Source of the DNA: Odontocerum albicorne
Taxonomy: Eukaryota > Arthropoda > Insecta > Trichoptera > Odontoceridae
Assembly (NCBI GenBank): GCA_949825065.1
Contig: OX463854.1
Location: forward strand, 14,235,112-14,299,111
Direction of reading: 5' to 3'
Length of the DNA: 64,000 nt
Positions within the stretch are counted from its first letter, which is position 1; the number at the start of each line of letters is the position of its first letter. The translations under genes were made by a program, and so were the position numbers. Below, one piece after another: positions 56,030 through 64,000 of this stretch. A model generated the notes under the pieces. The model was not told where the DNA came from and ran no database searches. It saw only the letters and a program-made list of their open reading frames with translations.

Positions 56030-56328
56030 TCTTCAGTGTGTCCAAGAATTATTATTTGCTACGGGTACAGTAATCCAGTCTTCAGGTTTAGAACCACTGT
56101 AGTAGGCACCGAAATTGTGGATCGTCATTGTATATGTTGACAACGCAACCGCACGTGGAATAGATTCAATACTCGCACAATTACTGTGTACTTGCGAATA
56201 TTGTTACCAGAGAGACTCTTACTAGACAATGAAACTGATTGTTTTGTTTTGGGTATCAACAGGAATCGAACCCGAAACACTCCGTTGAAAATCAAACGTC
56301 TTATCAACTAGGCCATGGAAATCATCGC
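56030..56328 (-). mobile_element. Second SINE family, copy 2
   Basis: On the minus strand: head ATGGCCTAGTTGATAAGACG with B box CGGGTTCGATTCC, then a body (GGTAACAATATTCGC, ACGTGCGGTTGCGTTGTC, GCCTACTACAGTGGTTC) that matches 33675-33880 and not the common SINE. The head is nearly identical to the common SINE head, so bodies appear to have been exchanged. Confidence 0.65.
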
Positions 56329-56369
56329 TTTTTCAAGTCACATGCCAAATAATTTTTTTAATCGGTATA

Positions 56370-57334
56370 TACTATGCGTATCCAGAAAGTAAGTGTACTG
56401 AGGCTCTCACGACCGGATGGATTTTATTTTCGACATGTTGGCTACACTTCCGTATAGCCTGACCCTTCCCCTCCGCAACGAGACCGGTTCGAGGTCAGTA
56501 CGTTGAGAAGTGTCGACGCGACAACAAGTTTCGTGAAAAATGTCAATCCAATCTCCCGCCAAGTGCGAAATACGCTGCGTCATCCGTTATCTCGTTTTGG
56601 AAGGGAAAACCTCCGGTTGAGGTTTATAATGAGGTGAAAACTGCATATGGTGATAAAGTTATGAATTAAACGAGTGTGTACAAGTGGTGTCGCGAGTTTA
56701 AAAACGGTCACGTCACACCTCTTCACCCTCCGCCAAAAAGTTCAAAACCACAATTTCAGCCAAGAAAATCATGGTATCCGTGTTTTGGGACTGTCAAGGC
56801 ATAATTTTAATTGAATATATGCCTCAAGGGGAGACCATCAACTCTGCAAGATACTGTGAGACCCTAAAAAAAATTGCAGAGGGCGATTCAGAACAAGAGG
56901 AGAGGCATGTTGACAAAGGGAGTCTGCCTGCTCCACGACAATGCCAGACCACACACGGCCAACGCCACGAAGGAACTGCTCGCCTCGTTTAAATGGGATG
57001 TCCTGAACCATCCCGCGTATTCCCCTGACCTAGAACCTTCAGATTACTATCTCTTTACCTTCCTGAAGCTGCACATGGGTGGAAAAAGGTTTTCAACCGA
57101 CGAGGAGGTAAAGGAGGAGGTGGAGAAGTGGACGGAGGGGTTGGCGGGAAACTACTTCGAGGAAGGCATCAAAAAGTTGATACCCCGCTTCACGACCTGC
57201 ATTGAGAGGAATGGCGACTATGTCGAAAAATAGCTTACATATGTACTACGGTAACCACGTAATTTTTTTGTTTAAATAAAAAAAATTGTAGCCTACAAAA
57301 ATTCAGTACACTTAGTTTCTGGATATGCCTCGTA
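56370..57334 (+). mobile_element. Mariner transposon, internally deleted, 965 bp
   Basis: Inverted repeats of about 30 bp begin TACTATGCGTATCCAGAAAG on the left and, as reverse complement, TACGAGGCATATCCAGAAAC on the right. TA lies outside both ends, the usual mariner target duplication. The length is shorter than the usual 1.3 kb because the middle of the transposase gene is missing. It may still be mobilised by an active relative if the ends are recognised. Confidence 0.9.
56540..57233 (+). pseudogene. Mariner transposase pseudogene (D,D34D type)
   Basis: The reading starts MSIQSPAKCEIRCVIRYLVL and continues after a frameshift as PPVEVYNEVKTAYGD, the first helix-turn-helix region. A stop precedes TSVYKWCREFKNG. 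Roughly 100 residues are then deleted. The catalytic domain resumes with AKKIMVSVFWDCQGIILIEY, holding the first Asp. After a second frameshift comes LLHDNARPHTANATK with the second Asp and YSPDLEPSDYYLF with the third; 34 residues lie between the last two, as in classic mariner. The frame ends at a stop after DYVEK. All catalytic residues are present, but frameshifts, a stop and the deletion leave it dead. Confidence 0.9.
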
Positions 57335-57401
57335 TATTTCAGAATTCCATTTGACGATTAACTAAAAACTCCGAACTAATTTGCTTTGTGAAACAAAACT
57401 T

Positions 57402-57480
57402 TTCGTTACCTAACTGGTGACAGACTTGTCTTCAGACCCGAGGATTACAGGCCGAAACCCAAGTTTATTAAAAAGAATTC
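57402..57480 (+). mobile_element. SINE head fragment
   Basis: TTACCTAACTGGTGACAGAC, CTTGTCTTCAGACCCGAGG and GGCCGAAACCCAAG follow the order of the tRNA-like head but with poor boxes. It lies just downstream of the mariner. Confidence 0.45.
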
Positions 57481-57846
57481 AAGTTTGGTATTCAATGTAT
57501 GCCTTTTTATCTTTTTCTTGTTAGTTATAGAAATTACCACACGAACATTGTTATACATATACTATATACGACGAAAGTGTAATAAAAAAAATCACAAAAC
57601 ATTTTTTATTATCAAAAAAAATTGTCTTCGAGGATCCCCTCGCCCTTTTAACTTAAATTCAGTTAGAAAGCGAAGCTGTGCCGTGAAGTTTATGTTTCTT
57701 TCTTCTTTTTTCCTCTATGAGTGAGTGAGCTATTGCACGCCAGCTAACTTACCAGCTACACCACTGTACTAGATCCGATGGCACACCAAAGTGACACGAT
57801 CGGAGCACAACGAAATGTTTTTTTCCTTCTTTTTTTTTTTTGAAAG

Positions 57847-59052
57847 AATATGTATGATCGAAGTCATTTTTATGCCCACGAATACAAGGAAATCATTTGA
57901 GGAGAGGAGGACAGCGCTGGCCATGTATCTCAAGGACAAAATATGTATGATCGAAGTCATTTTTATGCCCACAAATACAAGGAAATCATTTGAGGAGAGG
58001 AGGACAGCGCTGGCCATGTATCTCAAGGACAAAATATGTATGATCGAAGTCATTTTTATGCCCACGAATACAAGGAAATCATTTGAGGAGAGGAGGACAG
58101 CGCTGGCCATGTATCTCAAGGACAAAATATGTATAATCAAAGTCATTTTTATGCCCACAAATACAAGGAAATCATTTGAGGAGAGGAGGACAGCGCTGAC
58201 CATGTATCTCAAGGACAAAATATGTATGATCGAAGTCATTTTTATGCCCACAAATACAAGGAAATCATTTGAGGAGAGGAGGACAGCGCTGGCCATGTAT
58301 CTCAAGGACAAAATATGTATGATCGAAGTCATTTTTATGCCCACAAATACAAGGAAATCATTTGAGGAGAGGAGGACAGCGCTGGCCGTGTATCTCAAGG
58401 ACAAAATATGTATTATCGAAGTCATTTTCATGCCCACGAATACAAGGAAATCATTTGAGGAGAGGACAGCGCTGGCCATGTATCTCAAGGACAAAATATG
58501 TATGATCGAAGTCATTTTTATGCCCACGAATACAAGGAAATCATTTGAGGAGAAGACAGCGCTGGTCATGTATCTCAAGGACAAAAAATGTATGATCGAA
58601 GTCATTTTTATGCCCACGAATACTAGGAAATCCTTTGAGGAGAGGAGGACAGCGCTGGCCATGTATCTCAAGGACAAAATATGTATGATCGAAGTTATTT
58701 TAATGCCCACGAATACAAGGAAATCATTTGAGGAGAGGAGGACAGCGCTGGCCATGTATCTCAAGGACAAAATATGTATGATCGAAGTTATTTTAATGCC
58801 CACGAATACAAGGAAATCATTTGAGGAGAGGAGGACAGCACTGGCCATGTATCTCAAGGACAAAATATGTATGATCGAAGTTATTTTAATGCCCACGAAT
58901 ACAAGGAAATCATTTGAGGAGAGGAGGACAGCGCTGGCCATGTATCTCAAGGACAAAATATGTATGATCGAAGTCATTTTTCTGCCCACAAATACAAGGA
59001 AATCATTTGAGGAGAGGAGGACAGCGCTGGCCATGTATCTCAAGGACAAAAA
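57847..59052. repeat. 93-bp minisatellite, 13 copies, open on both strands
   Basis: Each 93-bp unit encodes, on the plus strand, CMIEVIFMPTNTRKSFEERR followed by TALAMYLKDKI. The plus frame 57791-59068 is open for 425 codons, starting before the array after a T-rich tract. The minus frame 59049-57769 is open for 426 codons (unit MASAVLLSSNDFLVFVG and on). Two units lack exactly 3 bp. Differences are few and include both silent and replacement changes. Because 93 is a multiple of three, one open unit makes the whole array open, so this is weak proof of a gene. No signal peptide, known domain or splice sites were seen. Confidence 0.92.
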
Positions 59053-59389
59053 ATATACTTATCACTAGATAGTTGGAATATTTTCCACGTATTTTCAGAC
59101 ATTTTATTAAATTTATCCATAAAGACTATCATATTTGCATTAGTAATGTGAACGTGTTGAAGTTGGCGGAGGTAACATTTTTTTATTTATTCTTGGTTGA
59201 AATAATTACTTTTCATGAATTTATTCATATTCATGTTGGAAATGCAATCCCATCTACATTGAAAATGCAGACATGTTGAAGTAGGTAAACACAATATAGC
59301 AAGACGAAATCATCTTAATCAAATCTTTGGATATTAGAACAACCGGAGTAGGATTCACAGTATGTTATTCTATGATATATAATAATGAA
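59053..59389. other. AT-rich non-coding stretch
   Basis: Nothing recognisable. Confidence 0.4.
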
Positions 59390-59510
59390 CACCATTTACA
59401 GGACAGAATTTCCTCAATAAATTTGCATAGCACCATTTACAGGACAGAATCTTCTCAATAAATTTGCGTAGCACCATTTACAGGACAGAATCTTCTCAAA
59501 CAAATCTAAT
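59390..59510. repeat. 41-bp tandem repeat, about 2.8 copies
   Basis: CACCATTTACAGGACAGAAT then (T/C)TTCTCAATAAATTTGC(A/G)TAG starts at 59390, 59431 and 59472. Confidence 0.9.
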
Positions 59511-59749
59511 ATTAAAAGATTAAAAGGGCTACTAAAGTAATAAAAGTTGAGTGTAAGAAAATAAAGGTGGTGGCTACGGTTATAAGATGAGGTGTTTTCA
59601 CGTATTTACGTTAAGAAAACATATTTGCTAAAAAAAAACTTACCAAGAAAAGGGAAACTACAAAAAAACTTTTTGGATCTCACGATATATGAAAAAAACA
59701 TATTCGGCTTTAGACGGAGTAAAGTATATGTGTAAAATATTTACGTATA

Positions 59750-60035
59750 ATCATACATTTGAATACTTTCCAAAAGGGTTGTCAAGCGATTTCCAAAGCT
59801 GCACACACCACACATAGACATATTATTCACGTCACGGAATAGGCAAAAGCAAACGTCCTGTCGTATCCCAACATATTGAATCAATTCGGAACAATCAATT
59901 TTTAAATAAATCTCAAAGCGCCCCTTTTCTCCAAAGCAATATCACTCCAACACAGATTCGAAAAATACAATGGACACGTTCCATTACAAAACTTTAATAC
60001 AAAGAGACAAAGCTTGAAATTTTACCTTTCTTTGA
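59750..60035 (-). pseudogene. LINE C-terminal remnant, copy 1
   Basis: The minus strand reads KLCLFVLKFCNGTCPLYF, resembling the (K)....LFVFK.L.G..P.YL segment near the end of many LINE reverse-transcriptase proteins. The region is also homologous to 63360-63655 at the nucleotide level (TACAATGGA.AC.TTCC, TACAAAGAGACAAAG, CTGCACAC). Frames are broken. Confidence 0.6.
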
Positions 60036-60739
60036 AAAATAAAGTGACCTCAACAAAAAGTATAAATATTATTCAACAAAATTATGTTTTGTTACGTGAA
60101 TGCTTATGTCTCGCTTTGTTCCGTCAGGTTTATGCGCTATGATTCGTTACGTTCCCTTAGGAAAATAAAAATTATACTTGTCAAAAAAAAAAGTGTTGAC
60201 AAAATTTTCCAAGTATTCAAAAATAAATGCGTGAAAAATGTATTCACGTTACTCTACCGACATACCAATAAATCATGTGGTCAACGGCTCAATTTATTTT
60301 ACAAAATGCTTAGTTCCCTCAGCATACAACTCAATTTTCAAATAAACAATAAACAAATGAAAATAAAACGAATGGCAAAACACTCTTTTGTTTTCTTCGT
60401 GTCAGAAATTTACTTAACAATATTATTTATTACGTTTTGGTTAAAAATGTGAGGTCACAGACTTTGTGTAAAAAAATTGTTCGAAATAGTGAAATTATCA
60501 AAATGCCATGGTATTTTGATGAGGCATTCTAGGGTTATAAGGCTTTTGATGAGATATTATAGGTAAAAAATTCTAATTATTTTTCCACTTACATACCATC
60601 ACATCATGTCCGTTTTGTAGGCAGTGTAAAGTGTACATCTCGACGTACATTTTTTTTGTTTCTCATGCTATTTATGTCTCAATGTGGACAAACCATCTCT
60701 GATTCTGTATTATACTTACGACAACCATCTCTAGAAAAA
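60036..60739. other. AT-rich stretch with a 122-codon frame
   Basis: The frame 60084-60452 (plus) is rich in Lys, Ile, Phe and Ser, as expected by chance in this base composition, and has no known domain. Not called as a gene. Confidence 0.35.
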
Positions 60740-60805
60740 GAACCAGTGACTTTTGGATTAAAAAACAGGTGTCTTACAAACTAAATCACGGAAGCCGATA
60801 ATCAA
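60740..60805 (-). mobile_element. SINE head fragment
   Basis: The minus strand reads CGTGATTTAGTTTGTAAGACACC, up to 20 bases of which match the common head. The B-box side is lost. Confidence 0.4.
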
Positions 60806-60876
60806 GCAACAAACAAAATCAAACCGGGCTGGTTTATAAACATTTTGTGTTTTATTTCATTGTACCTTTTTATGCG

Positions 60877-61030
60877 TACAATTTCACTTAACAGGTTTAT
60901 TACCATATGGAAATTTCATCCAACCAACAAAAAAAATGTCAAACCCTAATGCAAAAAACAGAAAATATCCCCCATTTTGGTTTCTAGCGTCAATCGAATC
61001 CAGAACGGACTAGGCCTCAAAGGTCGTCAT
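60877..61030 (-). mobile_element. tRNA-derived SINE with a shortened head
   Basis: On the minus strand: GACGACCTTTGAGGCCTAGT, then directly CCGTTCTGGATTCGATTGAC. The A and B box areas are joined by an internal deletion. The tail TTGGTTGGATGAAATTTCC, GGTAATAAACCTGTTAAG is well preserved. Confidence 0.7.
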
Positions 61031-61790
61031 CATGCAATGAAGTGTGTCATTATAAAAAATATTGACACTCTATCACTCTCTCCCCCCTAAAGCGGAGTGA
61101 CATTGTGTGATCATAAATTCTAAAAACATCCTTGTTTTCAAAATTTTCACAAAATCAAAATATATTCAGAGTAGTTGTTATAATATATTACAAAAATTAA
61201 TTGATTATAATCATATAATACAAATCGAAATCTGTATTTTATAATATAATAAAATCGGTAATATCTACCGCTTACCAATAAGATTAAAGTTTAGCATGAA
61301 TCCCGGCAAACTTTCTCAATATTAATGCCCTGTAAAGTTGATAGGCGTGCGACAATTGATAGCAACTTTCCCTCTGAATTCTACCCATACCCGCTCCATT
61401 TCTTGAAATTCCCTCAAACTCACAATAACTTCGAAGGCTTGTTTTATCCGAGATATTAAAAAAACTATTCCTTCACGAAAACATGTCGACGTCTTTGATG
61501 AAATTATTTACTCCCTTTCAAAATACTAACAACATTTTTTTAGATGATTTATGCATAAATGTTTATTGGAAAATATTATTTATACCCTTGACAACAATAA
61601 ATAATTCAATATCGATTACCAAAGACATTTTTCTCTTTTCTTTATTTATTTTTAGATAAATTGTATTTGATAGAGTAAAAAATAATCAAAGAAAGGATAA
61701 CGGTATTTATTAGATTAATATTAACAGAAAAAAATCTTGTCGGGGAGGCAGATAGTACAGAGGGTCATACTTTCCCGTTTAAAGAGACAT
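61031..61790. other. AT-rich non-coding stretch
   Basis: Nothing recognisable. Confidence 0.4.
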
Positions 61791-61856
61791 TCTTAGCATC
61801 TTCTATATCCATAGCATCTTCTATATCCATATCCATTCTTAGCATCTTCTATATCT
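61791..61856. repeat. Short tandem repeat, TAGCATCTTCTATATCCA unit
   Basis: TAGCATCTTCTATATC occurs at about 61794, 61812 and 61838, with CATTCT joining two of them. Imperfect minisatellite. Confidence 0.8.
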
Positions 61857-63359
61857 TCTCATATCACTTCTACGATTTCTCCAACATTCTAAGTTTCCTT
61901 CTTTCTTTAATAATTTCAGTTGAGTCTTTACAAACGATATATTAATTAACAGTCAAAAATGCACTATTGTAATGTTAATATTGCGTTAATTTACGAATGG
62001 TGAGATGATTGTCATAGTCCCATCTCTTTTAAAAGACCAGACAAGGTCTATCAAAATTTGTGTTGACTTTAAGGTGAAATATATGAAGTGGTGTCCTTTA
62101 ATACAAAAAACGAGAAGAGCCATACATTTTTGTAGACCATGACGTAGAATATTGATGACAAGGTTAATGCTAGGATAGAATGAAGTAGAGACATTTTCTA
62201 ACTGCTTGCCTCCAATTCCGAAATTTCTTGTTAATATTTAAAAAAATTTTTGTTTATAATTTTTTATTGATATTAGTTCAAATCATTTAAGATAAATTAT
62301 TTTTTTTAATGTTTCGTACTTTGAGAAACTCCATAATGATAACTGTGACAAAATTTACTAATTTAATGACCATAATACGGATTAGGTTAATGCCATGACT
62401 CGCGATAATTACATAGTATTAGTAGAATTTACTTAGACAGTTGTATCATTCTTGTTATTATAATTTATAAATTAATTTTGTATCGAATAAAAATACATTG
62501 AATCCACAGAAGATCCCAGAATATGGTCATTCGATAGTATTTTTATAAAAAAATTAAGCAAAATTAAGAAATGTGGCAGATTTTTTTCTTGCCAGTTATA
62601 ATTTTACAAAATTTATATTAATTATTGAATCACAAATACTCATTAAATCACTTATTTATACGTGTTTTAGCTTGTGACGTCATAACTCCCGACAAAATTT
62701 GACAGTTATATTTGTGCCTCAATTGCCAATGATAATATGTAAACATGCTCGCCTTATCTTGTTGAAATAGTTTTTAATTTAATTTTTGTGGTCCTTTATA
62801 GATTATTTTAACTAAAAATAAGTGTATAACGAGTCATGCACAAACACTATCGTTTATTAATCAAATAAAATATTTATTTGCATGGCATATGAGAGTGTTT
62901 AAGGAAAAAATAGTATAATACAATACGATAAAAATATGCATCAAAAAATAATCGGACTTGCAAAAAAACACCATCGGATTCTATCACCAAAAAATACAAT
63001 TAATTAAGGTTTTTATGAAAAAATTATACCAAATTCATCATAAAAAATAAATAAAACATCAAAATAACGATCACTGTTCGCAGTGCATTTTCCAGTCTCA
63101 AAAATAAAGATTTTTTTAAGTATTGTTGGTATGTTACTTTACAAAGAATATTTTTTCGTCTCGTAATTTCTCTTCAATACCATGTAAGAAACAAGTGTTG
63201 GCTATTTTCTCAATGTTAATTCACATTTTCATCTTGCTTCTTAATATTTTTTTATGAACTTTTTAATAATAATAATAAAAACAATTGATATTGTGCTAAG
63301 CATCCAAAGCGCTCTTACTAAGGATTCCAAACCACTCATTAATTTTGATAAAACTTCGA
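61857..63359. other. AT-rich non-coding stretch
   Basis: No frame, repeat or mobile element was recognised. Confidence 0.4.
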
Positions 63360-63655
63360 AAAAAGGGGTATCTTTAAGTGCTTTCTAAAGCTGCACACGT
63401 AACACATATCTCTGATACTAGGAGACCATTTCAAGCTTCAGGGCCAGCGACAAAAGAGCTCTTTCATAATATCCCGCACTATTGGATTGATTTGGAACCA
63501 CTAATTAATTAGATAAAGAATAAATCGACCTCAAAGTTCTACTTCTCTCATAAGGAACATCCCTTAGACTGATTTTAAAGATACAATGGAGACATTCCGT
63601 GAAGGGTTTTGAATACAAAGAGACAAAGTTTGAAATTAATACTGTCGCGATACTT
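63360..63655 (-). pseudogene. LINE C-terminal remnant, copy 2
   Basis: The minus strand reads INFKLCLFVFKTLHGMSPLY, then a decayed stretch with VDLFFI and SGSKSIQ. It fits the LFVFK.LHG..P.YL segment and the following R(S).D(L)....S...G..S(I) of LINE proteins. It is better preserved than the homologous copy at 59750. Confidence 0.65.
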
Positions 63656-63696
63656 AAGCCAATGTTGACTTTTTAGAAGCGTACTAATATTGCAAT

Positions 63697-63800
63697 ATTC
63701 ACAAATTCCTAGACTACAGTATATTTTTAACACAGCTATTAGGCTGATACGTCCGCCTAACAGCTGCGTTAAAAATAGACTGGTCCAGGAATTCGTAAAT
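63697..63800. mobile_element. Imperfect ~47-bp inverted repeat (MITE-like)
   Basis: ATTCACAAATTCCTAGACTA ... ATTTTTAACACAGCTATTAGGC (63697-63744) is matched by the reverse complement at 63754-63800 with several mismatches and a small gap, around the loop TGATACGTC. A further partial copy, AATTTGTGAATCAGGCAA, lies near 63921. Confidence 0.7.
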
Positions 63801-64000
63801 CAGGCAAACCATAGTGAAAACAGATAAAAACATATACATATTTATATCCCAAAAAAATCATTTTACATGACTACCTTATATCAATTTAGGAGATACACTG
63901 AAAATAAAAGGGAGTCTAGAAATTTGTGAATCAGGCAATCAATTTAAATAGAATTACAATAATAGAAACGAACGCAACTGTATTTTTTCTACTATCTTCT

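Noticed and set aside
57769..59049. A minus-strand repeat-protein gene of 426 codons
   Set aside because: Openness follows from one stop-free 93-bp unit. No independent evidence favours the minus strand over the plus strand, so it is kept only as a finding on the repeat.
60084..60452. A 122-codon plus-strand gene
   Set aside because: Composition is that expected from AT-rich DNA, there is no recognisable domain, and it begins beside a LINE remnant.

Overview
The window looks like intergenic and intronic DNA from a large, AT-rich arthropod genome, most likely an insect. The only convincing host coding sequence is one internal exon (22998-23211, + strand) for half of an immunoglobulin domain of the Dpr family, a group of neuronal cell-surface proteins known from insects and other arthropods. 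The other evidence for an arthropod is the repeats: mariner transposons, Penelope-like and non-LTR elements, hAT elements and tRNA-headed SINEs. No rRNA, functional tRNA, CRISPR array or bacterial-style operon is visible. Nearly all other open reading frames are short, AT-rich chance frames or frames inside repeats.

Layout. 1-9.3 kb: AT-rich DNA with SINEs, a hairpin MITE (4463), a GC-richer island (3670-4095) and a LINE scrap. 9.7-20.3 kb: two old mariner remnants, an inverted pair of Penelope-type terminal sequences (15261-15413), a LINE 3' end (16476) and an 837-bp hAT MITE with a perfect 8-bp target duplication (18089-18925). 21.8-23.7 kb: a 53-bp tandem repeat, then the Dpr exon followed by three decayed tandem copies of its 3' half. 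25-33 kb: LINE remnants, a diverged ~155-bp satellite (29245-30115) and a Penelope-like fragment (31450-31810). 33-49 kb: many SINEs, minisatellites, a tandemly duplicated LINE fragment whose first copy is split by a 1137-bp TG...CA insertion (39358-40494), and a hAT remnant with a LINE nested inside it. 49.8-52.3 kb: an ~100-bp tRNA-like satellite next to an assembly gap, then a 75-bp minisatellite split by a 538-bp TA tract. 53.7-59.1 kb: a perfect 171-bp inverted repeat, a nearly complete but broken mariner (56370-57334) and a 93-bp minisatellite that is open on both strands for over 1.2 kb. 59-64 kb: LINE and SINE remnants and a terminal hairpin.

How the parts relate. The Dpr exon is probably one of several exons separated by very long introns, so much of the window may be its intron; the partner exons were not found. 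The commonest SINE appears to use the 3' tail of a LINE present here in two copies (16476, 47970), which suggests it was copied by that LINE's enzyme. There is no undescribed multi-gene system that I can support. The most notable signals are the decayed exon array, the two-strand-open minisatellite, the insertion with its paralogous empty site, the tRNA-like satellite, and the hammerhead-like cores beside a Penelope endonuclease fragment. All identifications were made by eye without database searches.
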